From: Streptomyces lavendulae subsp. lavendulae
Lineage (GTDB): Bacteria > Actinomycetota > Actinomycetes > Streptomycetales > Streptomycetaceae
Length of the DNA stretch: 64,000 nucleotides
Assembly: GCF_002803845.1 (NCBI RefSeq)
Contig: NZ_CP024985.1
Location: 4,526,001 to 4,590,000 of the forward strand
Reading direction: 5' to 3'
Part shown: positions 26,152-35,377 of the stretch, one piece after another
How positions within the stretch are numbered: the first letter of the stretch is position 1
Layout: each line of letters opens with the position of its first letter
Notes under the pieces: model-generated
Databases searched by the model: none
Seen by the model: the letters and a program-made list of their open reading frames with translations, nothing else
What the model was told of the DNA's origin: nothing
Program-made: the position numbers and the translations under genes

Positions 26152-27011
26152 TCCGGCTCCGCGGCTGGGACGACGTCATGGGGATGAACCTGCGCAATGC
26201 CCGGATCTCACGGGAGAACGCGTCGGCTGCGATCCGGCTCGTCAACGACAAGTACGCCACCAAAGAGGCGCTGCTGTCCGTGGGCGCGCCGACCTCCCCG
26301 ACCCTGGCACTCCTGCGGTCCCGGCGTGAGATCGCGGCACTGGACTGGGACGGCCTGCCCGACTGCTGGGCGCTGAAGCCGAATCAGAGCCTGGGCGGCA
26401 GCGGCATCCTCCTGTCCTTCGGCCGGCGAAGGCGTGACTGGCGGTCTTCTTCGGGCAAGAAGATCCCAAGGCCGATGGTCGCCGATCAGCTGCGCCGGAT
26501 CCTGGACGGGGATTTCTCCCCGCGGCCGAACGACTGGGCCATGTTCGAACCGCTGATCCGCGCGGATCCCGCTCTGGCACTCCTGTCCCATCAGGGGCTG
26601 CCCGACATCCGCGTCATCTGCGTCGGCGACGAGCCGCAGCTGGCGATGTTGCGGCTGCCGACGCGCTTCAGCGGCGGCCGGGCCAACCTGCACCAGAAGG
26701 CCATCGGTGCGGCCGTGGACCTGGCCACCGGACGGATCACGTACGCCCTCGTCGGGAAGGAGCCGATCGAGGCCCATCCCGACACGGGGCAACCGCTGAT
26801 CGGCGCGACCGTCCCGCACTGGACCGGGGTACTCGACGCCGCGCGCCGGTGCGCGGGAGCGACCGGCCTGCGGTACCTCGGTGCGGACATCGTCGTCGAC
26901 GCCGACCGCGGTCCGCTGATCCTGGAGGTCAACGCCCGCCCGGGCCTGCAGATCCAGAACGTCACCGGCCACGGCCTGATCACCGCCACCACACAGCCGA
27001 GGAGGCATTGA
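26148..27011 (+). CDS. RimK-like ATP-grasp ligase (alpha-L-glutamate ligase-like)
   Basis: 287 aa from the GTG at 26148, which overlaps the previous stop (GTGA). The N-terminus MIRLRGWDDVMGMNLRNARI, then CWALKPNQSLGGSGILL (ATP-grasp lysine and glycine loop) and the C-terminal ILEVNARPGLQIQN (metal-binding Glu and Asn) identify the fold. ATP-grasp enzymes join a carboxylate to an amine through an acyl-phosphate. Substrate unknown. Its coupling to the retropepsin-7TM gene suggests the two act on the same molecule. Confidence 0.85.
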   Translation: MIRLRGWDDVMGMNLRNARISRENASAAIRLVNDKYATKEALLSVGAPTSPTLALLRSRREIAALDWDGLPDCWALKPNQSLGGSGILLSFGRRRRDWRSSSGKKIPRPMVADQLRRILDGDFSPRPNDWAMFEPLIRADPALALLSHQGLPDIRVICVGDEPQLAMLRLPTRFSGGRANLHQKAIGAAVDLATGRITYALVGKEPIEAHPDTGQPLIGATVPHWTGVLDAARRCAGATGLRYLGADIVVDADRGPLILEVNARPGLQIQNVTGHGLITATTQPRRH

Positions 27012-27367
27012 TGCGCTGGACCGCACTGTTGTTCAAGGTCGCCGTCGCGGGGGCCGCGGGCGCATTCCTGGCCGCGAGCGTCGCCGGGGCGAAGCCGCCA
27101 CGGCCGGCCCCCGATCCCCACACCGTCAAGGAGATACCCGTGACCCCGGACCGGGCGGAGGAACTGACCGAGCTGAGGAACACACCGCCCGGTTCGGCGG
27201 CTCCCGCGCCTGCCCCGCCGCCGGCGACGCACACCCCGCGCCCCCGGCCGACGGCGGCCGAGCCGACCCCTCACCTCCTCAAGTCCCCCTCCCCGGTCTC
27301 CACCGGCGCCGGTCCGGCGGAGAGCGGCCCGCCCGCTCCCGTTCCCGCTGGAAGGCAGAGGAACTGA
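27011..27367 (+). CDS. Small exported Pro-rich protein, third gene of the operon
   Basis: 118 aa. The ATG overlaps the previous stop (TGATG) and is preceded by GGAGG at 27001-27005. A signal peptide or membrane anchor (LLFKVAVAGAAGAFLAASVA) is followed by about 90 Pro/Ala/Thr-rich residues with no cysteines. It is probably a membrane-tethered partner or the substrate of the ligase/protease pair. No family is recognised. Confidence 0.65.
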   Translation: MRWTALLFKVAVAGAAGAFLAASVAGAKPPRPAPDPHTVKEIPVTPDRAEELTELRNTPPGSAAPAPAPPPATHTPRPRPTAAEPTPHLLKSPSPVSTGAGPAESGPPAPVPAGRQRN

Positions 27368-27371
27368 CCCC

Positions 27372-27497
27372 ATGAGACACCCCGCGAGGACCACGCTGGT
27401 CTCGGCGGCCACGACGGCTGACAGGACGAGTGCGCGAAGCTCGTCGACGGCCGGAGCGCACCGCTGAACCCCCAGGGGAAGCGGGCCGCCCGGAGGC
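27372..27497 (+). pseudogene. Possible relic of a fourth exported-protein gene
   Basis: An ATG four bases after the previous stop begins MRHPARTTLVSAATTA but reaches a stop after 31 codons. A neighbouring frame continues with high GC3 (DECAKLVDGRSAPLNPQGKR) up to the convergent response regulator. This looks like the truncated, frame-broken start of a gene cut off by the adjacent operon. Confidence 0.35.
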
Positions 27498-27500
27498 GGG

Positions 27501-28157
27501 TCACCGGTCGGGCAGGAGTCCGGCCTCGTGGGCCACGATGGCCGCCTGGACGCGGTTGGCGCAGTCCAGCTTGGTCAGCATCCGGCTCACGTGCGCCTTG
27601 ATCGTTCCCTCTCCGAGGTGCAGCTGCCTGCCGATCTCGGCGTTGGACGCCCCGGCGGCGACCATCACCAGCACCTCGCGCTCACGATCGGTGAGGGTCG
27701 CGACCCGGTCCAGTCGCGGATCCGTGGGGCCCTTGTCGTGGCTGAGGAACCGGCCGATGAGCTGTCTCGTGATCTGCGGGGACACGATCGGCTCGCCGCG
27801 CGAGACCAACCGGACCGCCCGGATGAGCTCCTGCGGGGTGCTGTCCTTCAGCAGGAAGCCCGCCACCCCCGCTCGCAGCGCCCGGGCCACGTACTCGTCC
27901 TCGCCGAACGTGGTCAGCATGACGACCCGCACCGAGGGTGCCCGTTCGGAAATGCGCTCGGCCGCCAGGAGTCCGTCGCTGCCGGGCATCTGGATGTCGA
28001 GGAGTGCGACGTCGACTTGGTGTGCTGCGGCAAGCCGGGTGGCCTCGTGTCCGTCGGAAGCCTCGGCGACCACCTCGATGTCCTCGGCGTGTTCGAGGAC
28101 GAGCTTGATGCCGGCCCGGACCAGATCCTGGTTGTCGGCGAGGAGAACACGTATCAC
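27501..28157 (-). CDS. NarL/LuxR-type response regulator
   Basis: 218 aa from the GTG at 28157. The receiver has Asp54 in ALLDIQMPG and Lys in FLLKDS. The C-terminal LuxR helix-turn-helix (LTDREREVLVMVAAGASNAE) completes it. It is encoded 10 bases after the histidine kinase and is its partner. Confidence 0.92.
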   Translation of the reverse strand: MIRVLLADNQDLVRAGIKLVLEHAEDIEVVAEASDGHEATRLAAAHQVDVALLDIQMPGSDGLLAAERISERAPSVRVVMLTTFGEDEYVARALRAGVAGFLLKDSTPQELIRAVRLVSRGEPIVSPQITRQLIGRFLSHDKGPTDPRLDRVATLTDREREVLVMVAAGASNAEIGRQLHLGEGTIKAHVSRMLTKLDCANRVQAAIVAHEAGLLPDR

Positions 28158-28167
28158 GACAGGGGCC

Positions 28168-29781
28168 TCACTGAGCGGTTCGGTCCACGGCGAGCTCGAC
28201 GACCTCGACGAGCCGGCCGGAGCTGAAGCAATAGCGGTGCACGACCGCCGTCGGCGACGGCAGCTCACCGGCGCCGACGTGGTAGTCACATGTGGTGCCG
28301 GCGGGCCGGACGGGCTCCTGCTCGCGGACGGTGGCCTCGGCGAGCGGATCGCTCGGACCGAACTCGCGGACGAACTCATCGTGCGAGACCCCGCTCTGCG
28401 AAGACTCCGGCAGCCCGTCCTCCACCGGGTACGGGACGAAGGCCAGCGTGGCGAACTGCAGCGAGACGATGCCCACGAGCCCGAGCCCGAGCGCCGCGGC
28501 CGTCGCACCACGGGTCAGCCACCTGGAGGTGGCCGCCTGCGCCGCGCGCCTGCCGCCCAGCTGTGGCCGCTGGGCCACCCCGGCTGCCAGGTTGGCGCGG
28601 GCGTCCAAGGGGATGCACGCGCCGACGGCGAACCCGCCGTCCGGCGTGTGCTCGGCCCGCAGCGTGCTGCCCAGCAGGCGAAGCCGCTCATCCAGGCCGA
28701 CCAGCCCGAGATCGCTGCCGGGAAGGGGGCGCGCCGGGCGGTCGGCCGGCCGGGGGCCGTTGCGGACCTCGACCCACACCTGCCGCGTGTCGCGCCGGAC
28801 GACAACCTCGACGGCCGACGCCGCGGCGTGCTTGTGCACGTTGGTCAGTGCCTCGCGGATCACCCGGTGCACAGCCCGTCGGGCGGATGGGGCGGCCTCT
28901 GTGAGATCGTCCCCGGCCCAGTCCAGGTGCACGGCGATGCCGGCCGCCCGGGAGTCGGCGACCAAGGCGTCGACGTCGGCCCGAGTGCCGGTCACATCGG
29001 TCAGGGGCTCGGACTTCTCCGCCGTCGGATCCCCGGCACGCAGCACCCCCAGAACCCCGCGCAGCTCCTGCATCGCCTCCCGCGCCGAGCTGTGCACGAG
29101 CACCGCTGTCTGGTGCATCTCGGGATGACGTCCTTCGCTGGCCATCTCCAGACCGCCGGAGTGCAGTGCGACCAGGCTCAGCCGGTGGCCGAGCAGATCG
29201 TGCATCTCTCCGGCTATCCGGGACCGTTCCCGCAATCTGGACTGCTCCTCGGCGGAGCGGTGTGCCTGCTCAAGAGAGGAACTGCGCTCCCGCAGTGCCC
29301 TGACCAGCCGTTCGCGCTGGCCGACCAGCGCCCCGACCAGGCCGGGCAGCACGCCGCACACGACCCCGGTGACGAGTACCACCATGACCGAGTACCGCAG
29401 CAGTGGCAGAGGCCCCTCGGCCGCGATGACAGCGGTCACGGCGGTCGGTACGGCCAGACATGCAGCTGACAGAGCAAGTCTGCGCGGCAGGCTCGACCAG
29501 CGCAGACCCGCCGCATAGGCCACGATCGCCAGCGCGCCGCCGGTCAGCGGATCGACCCCCACCAGGCCCGCCACGACCACGACGGCGACCGACGGCGCCC
29601 GTCGGCGGATCAGTACGGCCGACACGGCGCAACCGGCCACTGCGACAGGGGCCGCCGACCCACCGAACAGCCCGGCTGCGACGCCCCAGCTGTCGACCCA
29701 GCCGAACAGGACCCACCCGGTGGCACCCGCCACGGCGATCAGGGTGAGGTCGGCGACGACTCGGTACGAACGGTCCCGCAC
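28168..29781 (-). CDS. Sensor histidine kinase with an extra C-terminal extracytoplasmic domain
   Basis: 537 aa from the GTG at 29781. Four to five membrane helices (1-150) precede a HisKA_3 dimerisation region with His194 in GEMHDLLGHRLS and an HATPase (REALTNVHKHAAAS, LGLVGLDERLRLLGS). Unusually, another membrane helix (about 425-449) follows, then some 88 residues outside the cell with two Cys (498 and 518) ending in the text TAVVHRYCFSSGRLVEVVEL. It lies 5 bases after the Ser/Thr kinase gene, so all three form one operon. Confidence 0.9.
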   Translation of the reverse strand: MRDRSYRVVADLTLIAVAGATGWVLFGWVDSWGVAAGLFGGSAAPVAVAGCAVSAVLIRRRAPSVAVVVVAGLVGVDPLTGGALAIVAYAAGLRWSSLPRRLALSAACLAVPTAVTAVIAAEGPLPLLRYSVMVVLVTGVVCGVLPGLVGALVGQRERLVRALRERSSSLEQAHRSAEEQSRLRERSRIAGEMHDLLGHRLSLVALHSGGLEMASEGRHPEMHQTAVLVHSSAREAMQELRGVLGVLRAGDPTAEKSEPLTDVTGTRADVDALVADSRAAGIAVHLDWAGDDLTEAAPSARRAVHRVIREALTNVHKHAAASAVEVVVRRDTRQVWVEVRNGPRPADRPARPLPGSDLGLVGLDERLRLLGSTLRAEHTPDGGFAVGACIPLDARANLAAGVAQRPQLGGRRAAQAATSRWLTRGATAAALGLGLVGIVSLQFATLAFVPYPVEDGLPESSQSGVSHDEFVREFGPSDPLAEATVREQEPVRPAGTTCDYHVGAGELPSPTAVVHRYCFSSGRLVEVVELAVDRTAQ

Positions 29782-29786
29782 GGCAG

Positions 29787-31418
29787 TCAGTTGCCGTTGC
29801 GGTAGTAGTCCATCGAGATCGTCACCGGACCGCTGTCGGCCACGGTGATCACTCGCACGATCGCGATGTCGTGTGTGCTGCGTGAGCGCACACAGAAGGC
29901 TCGTCCGGCCGGCAGGTCGCCGAAGGCGAGGGACGTCGCCGGTTGCCGGTCGATGGCCGCCCCGCACTCGGCCGGGGTCGGCCGGCCGCTGGGGGTGATG
30001 GAGGCGTCGCTGTCCGACGGGCTCAGGAACCCGTCGGCGTTGTGCCCCACGGCCCACGGGGTGGACCGCGCGGGTGTGAGCGTGCCGCTGGTGATGTCGA
30101 AGTCGTAGGAGTCGTCGGGTGCGGTCAGGACCGTCTCGGTGTACGCCGCGGCGTACGTGGCCGTGCTCGCCGCCGTGTCGGGGCTGGTGTCGTCGGACGT
30201 TCCCGTGTCTCCGAGGATCTGGTCGGCTTCGACGACGAGAAGCACGCCGCCGACCGCGCCGCCGAGCGCCATCACCAGCGCCACCACGAGCACCGCCCTC
30301 CAGGACGCGCGCTTGCGGCGACGGCGGCGGGGCTTGGCCTGCTCGGGTGGCGCCGGAGCGGCGACGGTCGCAGGCGGTGTGGGCGCCGGGGCGGTCGACA
30401 TCCGGGTCGGTGGGTGCGGGGCGCCGAAGGAGCCGGGCGGTGCCTGGGCGGGAACGGAGGCGGGGGAGACGGCCGTGGGAAGGTGCGGCCGCAGGTCGCA
30501 GCGGCGGGTGATGTCGGTGCTGACCCCCAGGGGCAGCCAGTCGTCGGCGAAGCGCAACTGCCCGCCCACGGCGGGGTGGGTGCGGGCGGCCTCGATGATC
30601 TCGGCGGGAGCCGGCCGGTCCTCGGGCCGCTTCGCCAGGCAGCGCAGCAGCAGCGCGCGCAGGTCACCCGGGACGCGGTCGAGACCGGGTTGCTCGTTCA
30701 CCACGCGGTACAGCACCGCGGTTTCCGGCCCCTCACCGAACGGCGGAGTGCCGCTCGCCACGTAGGCTGCCAGCGCCCCCAGCGCGAAGACGTCCGTCGC
30801 GGGGCCGGCCGGCCGGCCCAGGGCCTGCTCGGGCGCCATGAAGGCGGGGGAGCCGATCCGGAACCCGGTGCCGGTCAGCGCGACGGCGTCGGCCGCGCGG
30901 GCGATGCCGAAGTCGATCACGAGCGGTCCGTCGGCCGCGAGCAGCACGTTGGCGGGCTTGAGGTCCCGGTGCACCACCCCGACGCCGTGGATCGCCTGCA
31001 GTGCCTCCGCGACCCCGCCCATCAGGAGCAGCACCGTGCGCACCGGCAGCGCGCCGTGTTCCCGTACCACCTGCTGCAGCGACGGGCCCGGCACGTACGC
31101 GGTGGCCAGCCAGGGCACCTCGGCGTCCGCACCGGAGTCGATCACCTGCGCGGTGTACAGGCCGTGGATCCGCCGGGCGTTGGCCACCTCGTGCGCGAAC
31201 CGCCGCCGGAACTCCGGGTCCTGTGCGAACTCCGGCCGGACCGTCTTCAGGGCGACGGGCCGGCCGCCGGGTGTGTACGACAGGTAGACCCGCCCCATGC
31301 CGCCGGCCCCGAGCCGGGCGTGCAGCCGGTAGCCGCCCACTTCGCCCGGGTCGTCGGGCCGCAACGGCTGGAAGACCGCCCGCGCGAGCGAGGAGTCCGG
31401 GGTCGGATCGTTGGGCAT
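29787..31418 (-). CDS. Membrane Ser/Thr protein kinase
   Basis: 543 aa. Kinase domain about 30-290: glycine loop LGAGGMGRVY, Lys58, HRD at 150-152, DFG at 169-171 and APE at 195-197. A Pro-rich linker and a membrane helix (about 374-396) lead to an outer domain of about 145 residues with two Cys and no PASTA repeats. It is the first gene of the operon with the two-component pair, so phosphorylation of that pathway is plausible. Confidence 0.93.
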   Translation of the reverse strand: MPNDPTPDSSLARAVFQPLRPDDPGEVGGYRLHARLGAGGMGRVYLSYTPGGRPVALKTVRPEFAQDPEFRRRFAHEVANARRIHGLYTAQVIDSGADAEVPWLATAYVPGPSLQQVVREHGALPVRTVLLLMGGVAEALQAIHGVGVVHRDLKPANVLLAADGPLVIDFGIARAADAVALTGTGFRIGSPAFMAPEQALGRPAGPATDVFALGALAAYVASGTPPFGEGPETAVLYRVVNEQPGLDRVPGDLRALLLRCLAKRPEDRPAPAEIIEAARTHPAVGGQLRFADDWLPLGVSTDITRRCDLRPHLPTAVSPASVPAQAPPGSFGAPHPPTRMSTAPAPTPPATVAAPAPPEQAKPRRRRRKRASWRAVLVVALVMALGGAVGGVLLVVEADQILGDTGTSDDTSPDTAASTATYAAAYTETVLTAPDDSYDFDITSGTLTPARSTPWAVGHNADGFLSPSDSDASITPSGRPTPAECGAAIDRQPATSLAFGDLPAGRAFCVRSRSTHDIAIVRVITVADSGPVTISMDYYRNGN

Positions 31419-31461
31419 GCGGAAGGTCTCCAGTGGTACGTACGAGCTGTGAGGCGGCTGT

Positions 31462-33072
31462 TCAGCAGGTCTTCCCGTCCGGGACCGGCTTGAGGTCGAG
31501 GAGGTAGGAATCCACGGCGTCGGTGACGCAGGCGCTGCGGCCGTAGGCGGTGTGGCCCGGCCCCCGGAAGGTGAGCAGCATGCCGCCGGGCAGCTGGGCG
31601 GCGAGGCTCTTCGACCACTCGTAGGGCGTGGCCGGGTCGCCGGTGGTGCCGACGACCAGGGCCGGGGGGAGGCCCTCGGCCCGGACGCGGTGCGGCTTCT
31701 GCGCTCCGGCGGGCCAGTCCTTGCAGACGAGCTCGGCGAGGACGCCCGAGGTGCCGAAGGCGCCGGCCTCGCGGTTCGCCCGGTCGAGCAGGTCCCAGTA
31801 GGGCTGCGGGTCCCTGGGGTGCGGCTGGTCCAGGCAGTTGACGGCGACGAGGGCGTCGGAGGAGTTGCCCGGAGGCTGGTCTTCGGTGGCGCCGGACCCG
31901 GATCCGGAGCCGTCGGAGCTGTCGTCCTGAGCCGGTATGCCCGGGTTCGCGAGCGCGGCGAGTTTGGTCCCGTCGCCCTGCTGTGCGGCGCGGAGCGCCT
32001 CGGACAGGGGCTGCCACTGGGACTCGGGTGAGTACATCGACATGCTGACGGCGGTGTTCAGCATGGCCTGGTCGAGTCGGTCGTCAGTGCCCTTGATGCG
32101 CAGCGGGCGCTTGGAAACCCGCGCGTACAGGTCGGTGATCACCTTGCGGATGCCGTCGGGGGTGCCGGCGGGACAGGTGTCCCCCGCCACGGAGGCGCAT
32201 TGCCCGGCGTAGTCGTCCACCGCCTTCCGGAAGCCCTTGGCCTGCTGGAGGGCCGTCTCGGACCAGTCGAGCGAGGGGTCGACCGCGCCGTCGAGGACGA
32301 GGGCCCGCACCCGGCGCGGGAACAGCTCGCCGTAGACCGTGCCGAGGTAGGTGCCGTAGGACCAGCCGAGGTAGGTGAGCTTCTCGTCGCCGAGGGCTGC
32401 TCGCAGCACGTCCAGGTCGCGGGCGGCGTCCAGGGTGCCCACATGCGGCAGGATCGCGCCGCTGCGGGCCTTGCAGGCGGCGGTCTGGCGTTCGGCGTCG
32501 GTGAGTTCGGCGTGACGTTCGGCGTCGGTCTTCGGATACAGACCTGTCGACGTGTCGCCGGCGCCGGATGCCGGCTGGTCCTCGGCGGCGGGGTCCGAGG
32601 ACCCGCAGTCGACGGCGGGCTTGCTGCCGGCCACGCCGCGCGGATCGAAGCCGACGATGTCGAAGCGGGCGCGGGCCCGCTCGCTGAAGGACGACAGCCC
32701 GCCGGACCTCAGCTGGTCGACCCCCGACTCGCCCGGGCCTCCGGGGTTGAAGACCAGCGAACCGATGCGCCGGGCGGGATCCGCCGTGACGGCCTTGGCC
32801 AGCGGCAGGGTGAAGGTCCGGCCGTCCTCGGGGTGTGCGTAGTCCATGGGGACGGTCAGCGTGGCGCACCGCAGCTCACCGCATCGCTTCCAGGACAGCT
32901 TCTGCCGGTAGAAGCCCTGCAGCTCGGGCCGGCCGGCGGGATCGACGGACACGGCTCCTTTGCCGGGCGGGCGCGCGCCGTCACCTGCCGGGCCGCAGCC
33001 GGTGAGTGCCGTCGCGCCGAGTGCGGCCAGGGCCAGGATCAGGCCGCCGCGCTTGAGGGCCGGGTGCTTCAT
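31462..33072 (-). CDS. TAP-like secreted alpha/beta-hydrolase peptidase (lipoprotein)
   Basis: 536 aa. Lipobox LTGC after a signal peptide. Alpha/beta-hydrolase core: oxyanion NPGGPGESG, nucleophile GWSYGT, the late Asp in LVVGTTGDPATPYEW and His in GPGHTAYGRSACV, with a C-terminal TAP-like extension. Tripeptidyl aminopeptidases of Streptomyces have this build. It lies 43 bases beyond the Ser/Thr kinase start and may share its transcript. Confidence 0.9.
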   Translation of the reverse strand: MKHPALKRGGLILALAALGATALTGCGPAGDGARPPGKGAVSVDPAGRPELQGFYRQKLSWKRCGELRCATLTVPMDYAHPEDGRTFTLPLAKAVTADPARRIGSLVFNPGGPGESGVDQLRSGGLSSFSERARARFDIVGFDPRGVAGSKPAVDCGSSDPAAEDQPASGAGDTSTGLYPKTDAERHAELTDAERQTAACKARSGAILPHVGTLDAARDLDVLRAALGDEKLTYLGWSYGTYLGTVYGELFPRRVRALVLDGAVDPSLDWSETALQQAKGFRKAVDDYAGQCASVAGDTCPAGTPDGIRKVITDLYARVSKRPLRIKGTDDRLDQAMLNTAVSMSMYSPESQWQPLSEALRAAQQGDGTKLAALANPGIPAQDDSSDGSGSGSGATEDQPPGNSSDALVAVNCLDQPHPRDPQPYWDLLDRANREAGAFGTSGVLAELVCKDWPAGAQKPHRVRAEGLPPALVVGTTGDPATPYEWSKSLAAQLPGGMLLTFRGPGHTAYGRSACVTDAVDSYLLDLKPVPDGKTC

Positions 33073-33343
33073 GGGAGTACTCCGTCGGGACTGGTCGGCG
33101 CCGGTTCACGGCGTGCGCAGGGCACGGGCGTGCGACCGGCGCCGTGGAGCGGGGAGGCGGCCGCCTGCGGCCTGCCCCCCGGACGTGGGGCCGGGTGGGG
33201 TGGGGGGCCCACGCCCGGGGGTGTCTTGAGTCACCGCGTGTTCGATTCCGCTGTGACCTGGATGGATGGTCGCTGAGGGAACCTGAGGATTTGATGAGGC
33301 AGGCCCCGGGGCCTGCCTGACCGGCGGGGCTATCCTGACCGCC

Positions 33344-34021
33344 GTGCGAGTACTGGTGGTCGAGGACGACGGTGATCTGCGGTTCGCGGTGTCCGCGGCG
33401 CTGCGCTCCGAAGGGCTGGCCGTCGACGAGGTCGCCGATCTCCCGGCCGCCGACGAGGCACTGTTCGTCACCGGGTACGACTGCGTGGTGTTCGACCGGA
33501 CCCTGCCCTCCGGAGACGCCATCGACTACGTGGACAAGCTGCGGCGCGCCGGGCGGACCGTTCCGGTGCTGTTCCTCACGGCCCGCGACACCGTCGCCGA
33601 CCGGGTCGCGGGGTTCGCCGTGGGCGGCGACGACTACCTGGTCAAGCCGTTCGCCGTGCCCGAGCTGGTGGCCCGGGTGCACAACCTGTGCCGGCGATCG
33701 GGTGCGGCCCGGCCACCGGTGCGGCGCATTGCCGACCTGGAGATCGACACCGCCCGCCGGCAGGTGCACCGGGGCGGCGTGCTGCTGATCCTGACCCGCA
33801 AGGAGTTCGCCGTACTGGAACTCCTCGCCGCCCGGGCGGACCAGGCCGTACCGCGCGCCGAGCTGATCGAGAAGTGCTGGGACGAGATGGCCGAGCCGAG
33901 CTCCAACGTCGTCGAGGTACTGGTCTCCCAGCTCCGCCGCAAGCTCGGCGACCCACCGCTGATCCACACCGTCCGAGGAGTGGGCTACCGCCTGGCACCA
34001 CTCACCACCGGCCGCGCATGA
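33344..34021 (+). CDS. OmpR-family response regulator
   Basis: 225 aa from a GTG. Receiver Asp51 in VVFDRTLPSGDAI and Lys in YLVKPFA, then a winged helix (LTRKEFAVLELLAARADQAV, VGYRLAP). It overlaps its kinase by 4 bases (ATGA). Confidence 0.95.
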   Translation: MRVLVVEDDGDLRFAVSAALRSEGLAVDEVADLPAADEALFVTGYDCVVFDRTLPSGDAIDYVDKLRRAGRTVPVLFLTARDTVADRVAGFAVGGDDYLVKPFAVPELVARVHNLCRRSGAARPPVRRIADLEIDTARRQVHRGGVLLILTRKEFAVLELLAARADQAVPRAELIEKCWDEMAEPSSNVVEVLVSQLRRKLGDPPLIHTVRGVGYRLAPLTTGRA

Positions 34022-35283
34022 CGGCGGCCGAGGCCCGCGCCCGCAGGTTGCGCCGACGGCTCACCGCTCTGTTCACCCTGACCAGCGCGGTCGGGCTGAT
34101 CGCGCTCGCGGCGTTCGCCATCCGCACCGACGACCACTCCTGGCGCAACCAGCTCGACGACGCACTCAACCTCCAGACCAGCCGGGCGATCCCCCTGCTG
34201 GGCACCGGCGAGAACGGCAGACCCGACGTCCAGGCATTGAAGGACGGCATCGAGACCGAGTGCCCACTGCTCACCGTGGTGGCCACGAAGGCGGACAAGT
34301 CCACCATCGTCTACCAGCCGCGCCGGGCCTGCGTGGGGCCGCGGAACGAGGACATCGAGGAGGCGGCCGCCGCAGCCGTGAAGGAGGGGGAGGCGATCGC
34401 CACCGACGTCCTCGGCGAGGAGGGCCAGGAGATCCGGCTGGTCGCCGAGCCCTACGCGGCGGCCGACGGTGCGGCACCGGAGGGGGCGCTGGTCGCCGCG
34501 GCGGACATGTCCGCGGACCAGGCCGCGCACCGTCGGCTGACGCTGCTCCTGATCGGCGGCTGCGCCGGCCTGGTGGCCCTGTCCGCCGCGGCCGGGCACC
34601 TGCTCTCCGGACGCGCCATCCGACCCGCGCTGACGGCACTGCGCCAGCAGGAGGAGTTCCTCGCCGACGCGGCCCATGACCTGCGCACCCCGGCCGCCTC
34701 GCTGCGCATCCTCGCGGAGACCGCGCTGCGCGACGACGCCAGCCGGGACGCCGCGCTGGAAAGGACCGTGCGTCTGGCGGACCGGATGGGCGACCTCATC
34801 GACGGCCTGCTGACCCGCGCCCGGATGACGGCAGGCGTCAGCGCCCCGGACCGCCGGCCCATGCGCCTGGACCAGCTCGTCGAGGCGGTCGCCGAGGACA
34901 CCGAGACCGGCGGGCACCATGTGACCGTACGCACCGAACCGGTCGTCGTGGTCGCGGACCCCGACCTCCTCCGGCGGGCGGTGGCGAACCTGCTCGGCAA
35001 CGCCCTCGTCCACGGCCACGCCCCCGGCCGGCCCGCGGAGGTCGAGCTCACCGTGACCGCCGACGGCACACTGACCGTCGACGACGCAGGGCCGGGCGTA
35101 CCCCGGGAACTGGCCGACTCGCTCTTCCAGCGTTTCCGCAGCGGCTCCGCCTCCGGCTCCAGCGGCCTCGGCCTCTCCATCGCCTCCTGGGTCGCCCACG
35201 CCCACGGCGGCACCCTCGCCACCACCACCAGCCCACGCGGAGGCGCCCGCTTCATCCTCCACCTCGCGCCACGGACGAAGTAG
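34018..35283 (+). CDS. HisKA-type sensor histidine kinase
   Basis: 421 aa. Two membrane helices (about 13-35 and 173-195) flank a sensor region of about 135 residues with a Cys pair (TECPLL and RRACVG). His220 lies in AHDLRTP, followed by N-box LLGNALVHG and VDDAGPGVP. Its start lies inside the response regulator stop. Confidence 0.95.
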   Translation: MTAAEARARRLRRRLTALFTLTSAVGLIALAAFAIRTDDHSWRNQLDDALNLQTSRAIPLLGTGENGRPDVQALKDGIETECPLLTVVATKADKSTIVYQPRRACVGPRNEDIEEAAAAAVKEGEAIATDVLGEEGQEIRLVAEPYAAADGAAPEGALVAAADMSADQAAHRRLTLLLIGGCAGLVALSAAAGHLLSGRAIRPALTALRQQEEFLADAAHDLRTPAASLRILAETALRDDASRDAALERTVRLADRMGDLIDGLLTRARMTAGVSAPDRRPMRLDQLVEAVAEDTETGGHHVTVRTEPVVVVADPDLLRRAVANLLGNALVHGHAPGRPAEVELTVTADGTLTVDDAGPGVPRELADSLFQRFRSGSASGSSGLGLSIASWVAHAHGGTLATTTSPRGGARFILHLAPRTK

Positions 35284-35340
35284 CCCGTCCCGGGTGGCGG
35301 CGCCAAGTCCGATTGCTCCGAGAGCTGTTCGGAGACACGA

Positions 35341-35371
35341 AGAAGGCCCAGGTCGCTGACCTGGGCCTTCT
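35341..35371. terminator. Bidirectional terminator, 14-bp stem
   Basis: AGAAGGCCCAGGTC pairs with GACCTGGGCCTTCT around GCT. It ends both the rightward kinase gene and the leftward tRNA. Confidence 0.85.
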
Positions 35372-35377
35372 CTCAAG

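Noticed and set aside
17191..35377. Active integrative element between the tRNA-Gly fragment and the intact tRNA
   Set aside because: No integrase, excisionase, replication or transfer gene was found in the interval; only an old trace is supported.
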